NCBI GenBank assembly: GCA_014529385.2
Contig: CM043945.1
Location: forward strand, 151,065,241-151,129,240
DNA from: Adiantum capillus-veneris
Taxonomy: Eukaryota; Streptophyta; Polypodiopsida; Polypodiales; Pteridaceae
Reading direction: 5' to 3'
DNA: 64,000 nt
This document shows, piece by piece, positions 11,538-22,809 of the stretch. Numbering within the stretch: position 1 is the stretch's first letter; every line of letters begins with the position of its first letter. The notes beneath the pieces were generated by a model, which saw only the letters and a list, made by a program, of their open reading frames with translations, did no database searches and was not told where the DNA came from. Both the position numbers and the translations under genes were made by a program.

Positions 11538-12991
11538 ACAAAAATGTCCCGGAAGGCTAGCATGATTGGTCCATAATGCATCATATGGCCATCTTTGAAG
11601 TTAAACAAAATTAGGTGTTTATATTCCATGTTTAAAGATGACCAAAAGCAGGTGTTCAAGTATAAGCCATGTTTAAATTTGAGAAAAAAATTAAGTGTTC
11701 AAGTTTAAATGATTTGATTAAATTTTAGTCCTCCCTTTTCTTGCATGATATGGGTGGGTGTTGATAGCAAGGATAGCATATATCCTCGCACTATGCATCA
11801 TCCAATACGATTGGAGATGGATCACTGTCCTTGGTGGATAGACATCGATCAAGGCTATGTGCTTGTTTGTGAGAGGGAGATCCACAATGCATAGAGGACA
11901 TTATATCCCTCCACAACTACTAACACATTTGGTGATAATGCACAAAGGGATACCCAATGTGATAAAGGGAAGCAACACGAGACAAAGGTTGCACGTAACA
12001 TGACAAGTGTTGATTGACAAAGATCATTAGAAGGTTGATTTCATTTTTAGTACCTTGTGTGTAGAATGATTAATTTATGTCATTCTAGATATTTATCATG
12101 TTTCTTTGTAGCGTGACAGTTCAATGCCATTCTTCATCCATAGGCATGGTTCACCACCTCCAATTTACCTTGTTAAGAGCATGCTATGTTTTTGTAGTAT
12201 GGGGATTATTCCTACATATACCATCATGCAAAACTACTTGCCAGAGTCTACTTACATAGTCGTGGATTCTGGGCTTGCATGCCACAGATGTATGCAACAT
12301 ATATCTTCTTTCTTAGCTAGTCTTGTGGAGATTTTGTGTTGGCCAAAGGGCCTTTGTTTGAAGCTTGGTTGAGGGACTCCTCCTCCGCTCAAAGCAGGCC
12401 TCTGTTTGGGACGTGCTTGTGCATCATTGGATGGTGATCAAGCTTTTATTTCAACATTTATGTTGCCTCTTCTTCATCCCCAATCTAGAGGGAAAGACAA
12501 GTAGGAGGCCTCGACTTTTGCAGATTTGGTGGATGAGGAGAATAGACCCATCCGATCATTTGTAGGCATTTTAATTTGTTTTAGTCATGGACATGTTATT
12601 TTTTGAGTGCCTTCTGTAACTTATATTTTTCCTTTGCAAGCTACATATATTCATTCGCAATTTTTGAGAGCAATTAGCTAGCTATTGATGCGGTTTTGAA
12701 TGATTTTGAAAGAACTTTATTTGCACTCTTTGAAGTCAATTGATTTACTTTGATGTGTTAATTTCTACTTCATTGAAGTGACTTGCATGTATACATTGAG
12801 GAGAAGGCTAGAAGGATGGTGCAGGATCCATATTACAATGTCCAAACATTTGACAAACCATGTAAGAATCATGCCTTCATCAATGACGAGTGTAATTCAT
12901 GCTAAAGTATCATGTTTTGTTCTTGATGAAACCAAATGGGAGACTTACTTTGCTATTAAGAAATGATGTTAGTTAGTGTTCACTAAAGTGT

Positions 12992-12996
<5 letters not shown>

Positions 12997-13043
<47 letters not shown>
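12997..13043. repeat. (TG)n microsatellite
   Basis: About 23 TG units. In copy B the same position holds a CT array (about 32549-32583) instead. Confidence 0.95.
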
Positions 13044-13044
<1 letters not shown>

Positions 13045-13049
13045 CTGCT

Positions 13050-13427
13050 TGAATCTTGCTCGGTTTTTGTATTCGCTCGGTAAAGTTTTCTTGGTGCTTG
13101 GTAAGTCTCTAATGTTTCTATGTATCTTTCTTGACACAAAGAAATCCCTCCATCATACTGCTTAAATTGTATGCCCAAGTAATGATGCAAATCCATAAGT
13201 CTTTCATTTTGAAAGTGACATTCAATTCAGCCTCAAATTTAGTAATGTGTCTCATTCGGACCAGTAAAATCATCTACATCCAAACCAACAATGACAAATA
13301 CATCACCCTCGCATTTGCCATACAAAGTGCTCTCAATTGGAGTGTTTCAAAAGTCTTGTTTAACAAAATGAGTGTAAGATTCCTCATACCAAGCATGAGA
13401 AGATTGCTTCAATGCAAACAAAGCTTT
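13050..13427 (-). pseudogene. Ty1/copia reverse transcriptase fragment (copy A)
   Basis: The minus-strand frame near 13196-13060 shows the copia RT motif HHYLGIQF followed by the CQERYIETL stretch. Sequence up to 13427 matches the upstream RT segment, including the SSHAWYE-like region, that is clearer in copy B (32967-32764, with YVDDLL). It is interrupted by frameshifts and cut at 13427, where homology to copy B ends. Confidence 0.6.
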
Positions 13428-13722
13428 CTGATAGGGAAGCATGTCGCAGGGTATAAGGCTGGAAGCGTGAGGTAGTAGGAAAGTGTACAAGGGAGTGAGG
13501 GTGAGATCCCCCACCTAGTGGCGATGGCGGTCTCGCTGATTCGTTGTGTTGGCCATGCGCGCTGGCATAGTCATTCGACGGTGGTGGTTTGGGTTGGTGA
13601 CGGCACCCAGAGGTGGTGGTTGCTAGTCGGTGTCGGCGCTCTATGCAGTTGATGACATGGTGGTGCACTCGTGGTTGGGGCAGTTCACACACGCCCATAG
13701 GGGCCAGGTTTTTTGAGGCAAA

Positions 13723-13723
<1 letters not shown>

Positions 13724-13752
<29 letters not shown>
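13724..13752. repeat. Poly-C tract (29 C)
   Basis: An uninterrupted run of C. Related poly-C tracts lie in the Tat LTRs at 38979-38999 and 47383-47411. The exact length may be unreliable because such runs are hard to sequence. Confidence 0.9.
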
Positions 13753-13753
<1 letters not shown>

Positions 13754-13754
<1 letters not shown>

Positions 13755-13771
13755 CTAGCGATATCGCTAGT
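13754..13771. repeat. 18-bp perfect palindrome in LTR
   Basis: ACTAGCGATATCGCTAGT reads the same on both strands. Variants lie at 38022-38041 (20 bp, two central mismatches) and 47639-47658 in the Tat LTRs, so the motif belongs to this LTR family. Confidence 0.8.
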
Positions 13772-14092
13772 GCCAGGGGGGTGTCTTGTGATAGCTGGCA
13801 GAGGGAGAAAGAGGGCAGTTCCATGGCAATGAGAGGGAGAGAGCCCAAGGGGGGCCCCATATGCAAAAAGGGCCCAAAGGGCGAGTTCAAGGGGCCTAGA
13901 GGGCAATCCAAAGCGGGTATTCCAAGCGACCAAACATACTGAAGTCTCCACCATGCAAGGGTTTCCAAAAGGAGTAGGTCAAATGCAAGCAATTCAAGGA
14001 AAATTCTAAAATGAGCTCAAATTTGAGTGCACGAGTTGGAAAGCTCCCATTATTTTCTTTTTTTGGGTCTTTTAGCCACTCCTATAAAAGGA

Positions 14093-14100
14093 GATGTACG
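14093..14100 (+). promoter_or_regulatory. TATA box of truncated LTR
   Basis: TATAAAAG in the context CACTCCTATAAAAGGAG. The Tat LTR at 36512-39348 has the matching CTCTCCTATAAATATC at 38170. Confidence 0.55.
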
Positions 14101-14548
14101 TGATATTGAAAGGGCTTTTTTGCCATTAGACTTTTTGGCCATAATGCTCTGTAGCCGAGGGTTGTGCCGGTAGGGAATTGGTTGTAAATGATTGTGTGTA
14201 TGCAAGGAATCCATCATTGCTATCTCTTGGCGTTGATTCCCCCCTCTCCCTTCTCTTCTCTGGTTGTGTGCGTGTGTTTCCGGGCATGGGTCGGTGTGTG
14301 TACCCCCCAAGGTTTGTCATGCAAAGGGAGATAGAGAGAGGCTGTGTGCGTGTGGAAGGCTGTGAATTGGGCAGAGTGGAATGATTGGGTCAATTTGGTG
14401 CATTGCAAAGTGTGTGTGCATACGGTTGTGTGTAGGCGGTGGTTTGCTTGCGCATAGTGTTGAGTTTTGAAGGTGAACTCTAGTGGATTGGGGCACTGTG
14501 TATACCCTGGGCTATAGTGAGGCATTGCGTAGTGTTTCCCCCTCTCCA

Positions 14549-15344
14549 ACGCTACAACAATTTATTGTTTCCTACAATGGAAAATTATGTAGAAGCTAGC
14601 CAATTTTCCCCTTGGATCTTGCCCAGGTTGATTTTGCAAATCTTGCTTATTGTTGATTCTCCTACTTTAATGCCTTTGAAAAGAGCCCATAATGTGTAGA
14701 TCTACCAAATATATTAGTACCCAAAGCTAAGATTCTAAGCTTTTAATCAATTTTTACAGATCCTTATCCAAAGCCTTGATTGGATGTTAGGGCTGTCAGT
14801 AGGTGGTGCACGCACTAAGAAGCAAGCGGATTTTGCCAAATCTCTGATACTAGCTATTGGGGAAGCTTATGGATTTCCTAGTGGGCACAAAAAGAGGAAG
14901 TTTGATTTGGGTTTTTGATACCTTTAAATGAGCATACATCTTGTTCATACTTACATGGCCATCCAAGTTGGGTTGAACCACAACACTACTAACTCTAACT
15001 CTATTCTTCCTTATCAATACAATAAGGAGTGAGTAAGACATTGCTCACTAATCAGACTCCACCAAGAAAGTGTCTCCCTCTTTTCATCTCCTTCCTCTCT
15101 GTACACACACACATATCCTCACCATGCACTCACAACTCATATAAGAGCTTGCTTTGATGCAAGGAGCTCATTGTAGAGATCACTCACTTTGTGGCATCCA
15201 AGCATTAGTGCATTGGAAAGTAGGCAGCCATTTCGGAGCTCACCATTGGATCTTGGTGCAGGCGAGATCACTCTGATCTAGGTTTGAGCCACCACATGCT
15301 TAATTTTATGTAGAAATAAGCGAGGGAACATTCAATTATTTTTC
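14549..15344. other. Unassigned, no gene seen
   Basis: No long frame and no recognisable protein. Clusters of CACTCACA-type simple sequence occur around 15100-15200. It lies between the truncated LTR and a copia RNase H remnant, so it is probably retroelement debris. Confidence 0.3.
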
Positions 15345-15590
15345 TTATAAAAGAGAGCATTGTTGTATGGAGACATAAATGTGGATTATGCATGGAATGT
15401 AGACAACAAGAGGTCTACATCTTGCTATGTTTTCTTTTTTGTAATGGAGGAGCTATCTCTTGGAGATCATGTCTTCAAAATTGCACATTCTCCTCCACTA
15501 CAAAGGTTGAGTATGTTGCGACAGCAGAGGCTAGGAAGGAATCTTTATGGTTGGCACGTTGAGTGGTGGAATATCTAGACAAGGGTATGT
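15345..15590 (+). pseudogene. Ty1/copia RNase H fragment
   Basis: On the plus strand, 15345-15590 decodes in broken frames to the copia RNase H signature: a G-D-x-N-x-D-Y-A start, DNKRSTSxYVFF, then TKVEYVA and ESLWLAR. The frame must change at least once (near 15450-15480). Only about 80 residues remain, with neither RT nor an LTR attached. Confidence 0.65.
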
Positions 15591-15789
15591 GCATATTCAT
15601 AGGATATTGTGGTCTTAACATGGTTACTATCAAGCACAAGTATTCGCTCTACCAAGGTTAGATGAGTTGTTTGATAAACTCACACATGCTCATATTTTCA
15701 AAAAAAAAAATCTGGTGTCAAGGTTTCATCAAGTAAGAATTAGACGTTGATATACCTAAAATTGCTCTCAGAACAAGGATTGAATGTTA

Positions 15790-16260
15790 TGAATTTTTGG
15801 TTTAACTAATATGCTAGCTACTTTCATGATGCTCATGGATAGTGTTTTGAAACCGTATCATGGTAAGTTTCTCATTGGTTTTCTTGATGACATCCTAGTC
15901 TACAGTGCATCTGAGGAAGAGCACTTACAACATCTAAAGCAAGTGTTTGATCTTCTTTGGCAACACAAATTATATGTTAAAGAATCTAGGCGTTATTTTT
16001 TGAAGATTGAAATTCACTATTTGGGACATAAATTTTTAACTACATGCCTTCATATGGATCAATTCAAAGTGGAAACCATCCGTAAATGGCCTTCTAAAAA
16101 TTTGAAAGAGCTCTAAATTTTCTTAGTATCTGTAGGTTTTTATCGCAAGTCTATTAAAAAGTATGTAAGAATTGATGTTCCAATGACGGACCAATGGAAA
16201 GCCAAATGCAAAGCATTTCATTGGGACAGATCAACATCAAAGTTTTTGCAAGCATTTGCA
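15790..16260 (+). pseudogene. Ty3/gypsy reverse transcriptase fragment
   Basis: The frame 15811-16116 has the gypsy RT core FLDDILVYS (catalytic Asp pair), a preceding region that corresponds to PFGLTNAPATF with the proline and start lost, and the thumb region with YLGH. It ends in a TAA at 16114-16116. Beyond it, degenerate sequence to about 16260 still resembles the FLGLxGFYRKFI segment. It is a plus-strand relic, unlike the neighbouring minus-strand integrase tail. Confidence 0.7.
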
Positions 16261-16299
16261 TAAATGATTTAAATGAAAAAACAGATGAATACAAAAGTG

Positions 16300-16560
16300 A
16301 GTAAGTAAAAAAAGTTTGTAGGCCATATCTCTAACTCACTTGAGTATTTTGAATGGGCCACAATAAATGGGAGATAAATTAGGTGTAAGGTTAGTTTTTA
16401 GAATTTTTAAAGGTTCTAGAATAATTACAAATACCTCTTCACCTTCCATGAAAGTGATTAGCCGATGTTTCTCATTAGCACACTTCTTATATCTATCCAG
16501 TGCTTGTCAAACATTTTGATGGGAAATTTTTAGCATATCCATATGGTCTTGGATAAAGTA
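16300..16560 (-). pseudogene. Ty3/gypsy integrase C-terminal fragment
   Basis: The minus strand decodes to a Lys-rich helix (RYKKCANEKHR), an FMEGEEV stretch, then NLSPIYCGPFKILK and MAYKL. These match the C-terminal domain of gypsy integrases (YxxxA..KRR, F..GDxV, LSPRYxGPF). It is homologous to 35400-35640 and 47990-48240. Confidence 0.6.
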
Positions 16561-17957
16561 CTTGACTTTCTATTTGGAGGATCCATGGTATGTGCAAGTG
16601 GAGGATCTAGTCAAGGAGAGCTCTACTAAAGTTAATGCCTATGTGGAACAAATATATGCCAACAACTCAACTTGTAAAGAAATTGGAGAGAGCTCTACAT
16701 TTAACATGGAGGATATAGTTCATACACAAAAGAAAATTGTGCCCTACGCAAGCAAGCCATGTTTGAGCTAAACAAAGAGAAAATAGGACAACTAAGGAAA
16801 GTCCCACCAACATCTAAACTAAATGGCTGTACCATAATATATTATTCCACACAATTGGGATACAAAGAAAGCAAAACACTTCAACCTCATGTTGCAAAGA
16901 ATTACATGATATACCTCAGGAGGTGTAATAATATCTCATATTTTAAAGGCTTTGTATTTGTTATCTTGTATGGAATGTTTATTGTTTTCAATGGCAAGGC
17001 TCTATTCACAGATTCATTATTTTGTATTAACATCATGGAAACTGAAGCTGTATGTCAGAGTACTTCAAGTGATTTGTATGTTGGCATCATAAAGGAAATG
17101 GTTTTATCTCTAAGGGTGTTCTTATAAGAAACCATTTATATCATGTGCATTCAAATGATACATATTGTGCGGCAATAGAATTGCCTCTTTTTCTTATTAA
17201 ACTTATGGGTTTTTTCTAATTTTCAATCAAAAATCCCTTTGTAAGTAAAAAAAGGTAAAATAAAATAAATTTTATAAATTATAATACCCCTCCTTTTCAT
17301 TTATGTTATACACTAAAATTTTCTACGGTGCACAACCCAGTAGTTTCAAGGTTAGATGACTTTGTGTTCTCTCCATCGCCTGGTTTGCATCTCGTTGTTT
17401 ATCAGCACCATTAATTATGTCCTCTCTAGTTGTTGGGATTATAATGCGCAGACAAAATTTTCAATCATTGCCACAAGGTACATGTAACACATATAGAGAA
17501 TACACTTGGAATATGTTTTTCTCAACTTGCAAAAATCATAGAGTTGTTGGTTATGAAACTCTAAATGATTTTAGCGGGTATGCTTCAAGTGATTTGTGTG
17601 TTGCCATCATGAAGGTTATATTTTCATGGTTCAATGAATTTGTATTTGCTTCCTTATTTGGATTGCACATTAGAGTTTATTCATCACCATCAATCAAGTA
17701 TGAGAATAATGGCCTCTTTGGCTCTTGTTACATAAAATCCATTCAATCATTGCCTCAAAGAATAACACATAGGCCCTAAACATAGAAGACTTTTTTCTCA
17801 ACTCTTAAAAATTGTAGAAGTTTTCTTTATAGAAATCATAAGTTCTAACACCAAAGAAGAAGATTCTCCAAGTTAGATTGGTAGATTTGGCCCCTATCAA
17901 CAAGTAGAAGGAATCTATCAAACAAGCAACAACATGTTGGTTAGATAAAGAGTATAT
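16561..17957. other. Unassigned, short plus-strand frames
   Basis: Plus frames at 16562-16771 (69 residues), 16759-17127 (122) and 17417-17779 (120) show no recognisable domain. A TTCAAGTGATTTGTNTGTTG motif followed by CATCAT occurs at about 17063 and 17585, suggesting an old internal duplication. It is probably debris. Confidence 0.25.
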
Positions 17958-18377
17958 ATGGATGCATTCAACCACCATCTTCCAAGAAATTTCAGAGATT
18001 CACAATGGACCCTAGTGGAGATACCACTTATGCCAAAGGAAGTGGAGGATCTATCGAAGGTGAAGGAGGTAAAAAAAGTGGTCCAAAGAGTTTGCCTACT
18101 ACAATATTTTCAGTTTTCACCTTGTAGGCTAGCCATCAAGAGAGCGCATGAGATTGTGACAACAATCAAGGAAGATGGCATAGCTACTCTCTCTGATGCT
18201 AACTTAGAGACAATAGAGGTGAGGATAACAGAGGGATTAGTGGTCAAAACCCTAAAGGGGATGCTATCAAATCATAAGAGAGAGGAACACAATGAAATCC
18301 TTTACAAATCATGGACTATCACCCACTTTTACACACTTGACAAGGCGGAGCTAGAAGTCCCTTTGAGGTTATATTAG
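17958..18377 (+). CDS. Unrecognised ORF, 139 residues
   Basis: An open plus-strand frame from ATG to TAG, rich in Glu, Lys and Val, with predicted helices around residues 25-110. I do not recognise it. It lies upstream of the coiled-coil frame at 18816, with stops between them, and the two may be broken pieces of one old gene or of a retroelement gag. No zinc knuckle, protease or RT was found nearby. Confidence 0.25.
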   Translation: MDAFNHHLPRNFRDSQWTLVEIPLMPKEVEDLSKVKEVKKVVQRVCLLQYFQFSPCRLAIKRAHEIVTTIKEDGIATLSDANLETIEVRITEGLVVKTLKGMLSNHKREEHNEILYKSWTITHFYTLDKAELEVPLRLY

Positions 18378-18815
18378 TAGCACTTGATCTTTTCAAAGAC
18401 TCAACCTATTAAATATCTTAACCCAATACATGCAATAGACAACACCATAACACATAAGATCACCATTGATGCAAGAAGCTAATCAATTTTTCTAGGTACA
18501 TGCACGAGTGCTTGACCAAGGAAGGGTGACAAAGTGAACTACATCAGAGGTAGGGAAGCCCTTATTTGGATAACCAACCATGCATTGGGTATGGCCGAAA
18601 CTCTAATTCCTGCAGAGCATCTTGCAAACCACAAAGGGTGACAAAGTGAACTAAATCAAATAACTAAAGGAAGAAAATAAAGCCAAAGAAGTGGACATTG
18701 CTATTATGGAGTAAGAAAACTATGAGCTAATCACTCTCATTGATAATCTCATGCTTGGAATATGCGAACACATTAGCCAGCTATCTACAGGCCAACCAAG
18801 AGCAAATACAAATGG

Positions 18816-19319
18816 ATGACCCTCCAAGGGAAGAAGTTGAAAATGCAACTCTCATTATTGAAGAGTATAAGAGAAAACTCTGATTTTGAGGCCATAGTAG
18901 CTGCCTTAGCGATACAATTTATAGAGAGCTTGAAGAAAAGAATAAGAAAATATAGTTTGAAGATGAAGCATCTACAAAGAAAAGATGTGGTCACTAGCTT
19001 CATAACAGAGAAAGAGAATATGCAAGGAGAAATGGATTCTTTGAACTCAAAGTTAGAAGGATTGAAGCAAGAGTTAGTAGTTAAAGAAGACCTCCTTAAA
19101 AAAATGTGCTTGTACCATTGCCAGATATATCAATCATGGAGATTGGATATTTCTTTGATAGTGGGATCTCTAATTACTAAACTTCAATCCACTTCAGATA
19201 ACATACATCTTAGCAAAGGCAAAGGCAAGGCAATAGCTATTGAAGAAGAAGATACCGCAACATTCCTTAAAACTTTAAAAGGATTTCTTGCTAAAGGAAA
19301 TAGAGTTGGAGTAGGATGA
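18816..19319 (+). CDS. Unrecognised coiled-coil ORF, 167 residues
   Basis: An open plus-strand frame rich in Lys, Glu, Leu and Ser, with heptad-like Leu spacing over residues 45-95 (ENMQGEMDSLNSKLEGLKQE). This suggests a coiled coil. The C-terminus runs into a segment that is duplicated immediately downstream. I see no known domain. It may be part of a retroelement gag-like protein, because the duplicated segment ends in a GAAACCGGGGGAG purine tract of polypurine-tract type. No LTR could be tied to it. Confidence 0.25.
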   Translation: MTLQGKKLKMQLSLLKSIRENSDFEAIVAALAIQFIESLKKRIRKYSLKMKHLQRKDVVTSFITEKENMQGEMDSLNSKLEGLKQELVVKEDLLKKMCLYHCQIYQSWRLDISLIVGSLITKLQSTSDNIHLSKGKGKAIAIEEEDTATFLKTLKGFLAKGNRVGVG

Positions 19320-19503
19320 AACCGGGGGAGAAAATACGGAGTGGCAACAAAGGATCATGGCACAACACAAATGTTGTAGACATACTAGAAAAGAAAATGG
19401 CAAGGCAAGGGCTATTGAGAAGAGGATACCACAACATTTCTCAAAGCTAAAGAGGATTTCTTTCTAAAGTAAATAGAGTTGGAGTAGGATGAAACCGGGG
19501 GAG
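19221..19503 (+). repeat. Diverged tandem duplication of about 110 bp
   Basis: 19221-19330 and about 19395-19503 share the order AAGGCAAGG, GCTATTGA, GATACC, CAACATT, GGATTTCTT, then TAGAGTTGGAGTAGGATGAA and a purine tract. They are offset by about 173 bp. Confidence 0.75.
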
Positions 19504-21049
19504 CAACTATTCTCATTGATCAAGCATGAGGTGCTCCATTTCAATGAAACCATAAAGATCTACCTCATCAAGAGCCCACATGGAGAAGGACTGGGTTACA
19601 AAATCACCCTAATTGGTACTTCCATTTGGAGAATGCACCCAAGGAGCTAAGAGAGGATCTTACATTTTTTCCACTACCTAAAATAAGACCATGGGATACA
19701 TTCAAGGTGATGCATAGAACCATGCCTACCTAGATTAATTATCTAAGGCTAAAGGGATATATAGCTATAGAGGCATACATATGAGAGAAACCTTAAAGAG
19801 AATATCCCATACGTTAAAGGGGATTCCGTACCTTAATTGTGTAACGATGTGGAAAATCTACGACATGATGTAAACATAAATCACAACCTTCAACAATGTG
19901 GAGCACATTGATGCTCCTAGATGAGCTTCTTGGAAAGAACCCAAGGCCTTTGCTAAGATTTATCCGGCTAGCCCTCTATGACGTTTTTCTCGATACTAGT
20001 AGAGTGATCTTCTTGCCATCCTACTATCTCCAAATTTTTGAGGAGGTAGTCTACACTAGGTTCTTTTAGCTCCACAATCATATATTTGAGGCAATGATCA
20101 CAAATATGCGAGCCAAAGTGGCATACTCCATCACTGAAGTAAAGGAAAATCTATTATAGATAATTTAAACTAACAAAGATAGAAGCCAAGACAAAGCTGG
20201 AGGGATGGATTCCATAACCTCCTCAGTCAGAGACTCTGTGCCAAACGACCTCAACATCAGGCATGTTGAGGATGACATGACATTAGAGGGGTGGCATGTT
20301 AGTAGCTAGGCTACTAGTAAGTACCCATTGCAGACAATGTGGCACATTTTTGTTACTTTCCTTATTTATATGATATTTTTCACATCATCTTATTGTTTCA
20401 ACTCTTGCATTTTTTTAATTTTTTTTACAGACCTACACTTGGACCCATTAGTGTTTAGTTGGGGCTAAGAGCTTCCAAATTATAATTATCTTATTAATTG
20501 TCAGTTGAATTTCTAGTGTGATGAGCCATGCTACAAAGAATAAGATTTTAGACTTTTTGTCAAGTATAAAGGTCAATTTTGTAACTTTGAACCATAAGTT
20601 TTTATGAAATTAGACCTTGGAGCATAGGAGTTAGTGCTTTGTGCACGTGCAACCTTTATCTGATCATTTCTTGCGTGTACATTTTACATGGAGGTTGCTA
20701 CTTATAGACTCCTGGAAGACAATGCTAATTTTGTAATGCTTTGGGCAACAAGTATTTTCAATGCATTTTGCAAGCACGAGGAGTAATTGACAAGACTTTT
20801 GACCAAAATAACATCCCTTGGACTACACTATTTGTAGGATATTTTAAATAGGGCAAGGCCTAAAGCACTCAACTATTTTCAAAGAGTGTGAAGTGAGTGC
20901 TTCTTTACAATGGTGTCTTTGAAATGGATATATAGATGGACAATGCTTTGGAAGATCTAGCTAAAGAAGCTCTAGACTACTTTTAATGGATGCATAAGGG
21001 GGGCATCACCGTAAGGTACACTCACTTTTTTGTAATGTGTTGAAATCAG
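19504..21049. other. Unassigned, no gene seen
   Basis: No frame above about 60 residues and no recognised motif. It ends at the copia LTR start at 21050. Confidence 0.3.
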
Positions 21050-22170
21050 TGTTGTAGGGATGCACAAACGACTTGGAGAAGATGAAGAAGCTCAAGGCAC
21101 ACAATAAAGATTGTATTTCTTAGTGTGCAAATAGAAAGATAAGTTAGCCCAAGAACAATGGATGTATATAGAATGCATGGGGGAAAAACCTCCTAGTGAG
21201 GGAAAAAGTGCCCCATAGTACTAAGTATGTTCACACTTCTCACTACCACATATATGGTATTAGCAAATCCCCCTGGGAGTGATGCAGTGAAAGAGAGCTG
21301 GCACATAGTGTACATGGAAGTTTCATGCCCTGAGGACATGATCAATCCACAAAGGGAAGCAAGCCCAAAGCTTTGCAAAAAGCTACAAACTTCTCATGAT
21401 TCAGTGCTTTTGTGGAATAGATCTACAAGGTTTTCCTATGTCAGCACATAGGCCAAGTTGATCTCTCCTACTCAGAGTCTCTCCCTGACATAGTGATAAT
21501 GCACCTCAATGTGACTTGTGCGAGCATGAAAATTTTGGTTCCTCACAACTGCCGATGCGCTCTAACTATCAGTGTGGAGGATGTTGGCATTGTATTTTCC
21601 AACACCTAAATTAGCCATAAGGCATCTGAGCCATACAAACTCAACCATAGCTGTGAAGACTACCATGTACTCAGCTTCACAACTAGATATGGCCCTACAA
21701 TTGGTTGCTTCTTACTCAACCATGATTTGCAACCACAGTATGTTGCTTCTTGCTCAACGATGATATGCATGAACTTCCAAGCATGAAACAAAAACCACTT
21801 GTGGACACTCACGTGTCATAACAACCAGCCCAATCTAAGTAAAAAAAAACATGCAAATCTAGTGGCAATGAGATAAAACAACACAAGATGTAAAGTTTCA
21901 CTCAAGTAGCAAAAGATCCTTTTAACATCCTGCCAATGCTGGGTAATGCGATTGAAAACTGTACATGCGCCCTTGTATTGCATACATAAATAAGGCAAAC
22001 AATGTGATAAAGAGTGTCATCAGCAAGATCTCCAACATCATGAAGACTGAATTTCAAACATGTTCCATTGGAGTAGCAATAGGTTTGCAGTCCTCAAGTC
22101 CAAACTTGCATAGTAATGTTTTGAGGCAATCCATACACCGATTGAAAAAAATTGAGTGTGTCATTTTTTT
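21050..22170 (-). pseudogene. Ty1/copia 3' end: RT/RNase H remnant and 3' LTR
   Basis: In minus orientation this is the 3' end of a copia copy. The pol tail is at about 22170-21278, a polypurine tract CCCAGGGGGATT at 21277-21266, and an LTR at 21265-21050 (216 bp). On the plus strand the LTR begins TGTTG and ends AGCA, giving TG...CA ends. It is co-linear with the intact copia element at 57647-58800: the same AGCCCAAAGCTTT end of pol, the same GGGGGAAAAACC segment in the LTR, and the RNase H stretch encoding YSDSDW-like residues. Many frame breaks. It is an older relative of the 57647 element rather than the same copy. Confidence 0.65.
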
Positions 22171-22809
22171 GAGCGAAAATAAAAAAAATTCCTTTTTGCT
22201 TAAGTCACAAAAGCTAACATAATGAAGAGAGTATTAAAGGCAAACTTAATTGTGTCACACTCAAAAGATGTATTTGTTGATATGCTTAATTGTTTAGCCA
22301 GTTTAATCAATTTGAAAACCAAGTGATCGTGTGGTGTCATATTGCCATGTCTACAAGCAATCTGAGATCTATACATAAAATTTCAATGTATTTGCATTTC
22401 TAGAACTAATGATTGAGTTGCATCAGCAAGTTTTCTATTAGAGACACACACTAATTGATTGCTCAAAAATCTGGTTGCCAGGTCTTCCATCATTGGTCTC
22501 ACCCATGTCTATAAACTCCATATCTATTCTCAACCCCTAATTGGCGCTTATGTAACCTACTCGACAACCGATGCAAGTTATGAAGATTGGCAAAAAATGG
22601 CATGTCTCTAAAGTGTCTCGATTGACAAGGTAAGAGCTCCGACCTATTCCTCTTTGTTCTAGCTCTAACTAAATATTAGACTGCATAGGTACGTGGTAGT
22701 GGCAATGACAGGCTCAACCAATCACACATATTTCCACACACATTTTGTTTTTGCAAGCACGCGCAGGCGAGCTGATTAGTGCTCCCCTATCACGATGGGC
22801 AAGACACGG
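22171..22809. other. Unassigned flank with a short repeat
   Basis: No gene seen. 22271-22375 (GATATGCTTAATTGTTTAGC onward) recurs at 28552-28655, so related sequence lies on both sides of the retroelement at 22810-28517. Confidence 0.4.

Larger units (their letters stand above)
9612..13427. repeat. Large repeat block, copy A (partner at 28952-32972)
   Basis: The sequence beginning GCTAATCTTGATTTTCAACC and ending in a copia RT fragment recurs co-linearly at 28952-32972. By eye about nine in ten bases match outside the microsatellites. Both ends are sharp: at 9611 copia gag homology is cut, and at 13427 sequence switches to an LTR. The interior shows no intact gene. It holds short CT arrays, a TG array, two hairpin motifs and several copies of a GACATGGCCCTAATC-like motif. 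Because copies A and B share the same internal junction with copia RT, the block was copied as a composite. Its origin is unassigned; it could be a segmental duplication or the inner part of an unrecognised transposon. Confidence 0.85.
13428..14548 (+). repeat. Truncated Tat-type gypsy LTR
   Basis: This matches the second half of the 36512-39348 LTR in order. It has a poly-C run, an ACTAGCGATATCGCTAGT palindrome, a TATA box in a CTCCTATAAA context, C/T-rich sequence with GTGTGTGT-like runs, and an end in AGGCATTGnG...CCTCTCCA. The first roughly 1 kb expected of the LTR is missing, and no primer site follows the CA end at 14548. So this is a relic rather than the left end of a live element. 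It joins the duplicated block directly at 13427/13428. Confidence 0.65.

Noticed and set aside
12124-12372. 82-residue frame with a counterpart at 31686 in copy B
   Set aside because: In copy B the start is GTG, and most differences change the amino acid, as expected of neutral decay. No domain was recognised.
13384-13992. 202-residue minus-strand frame with a poly-Gly run
   Set aside because: Poly-Gly comes from the poly-C tract. The region is LTR sequence.
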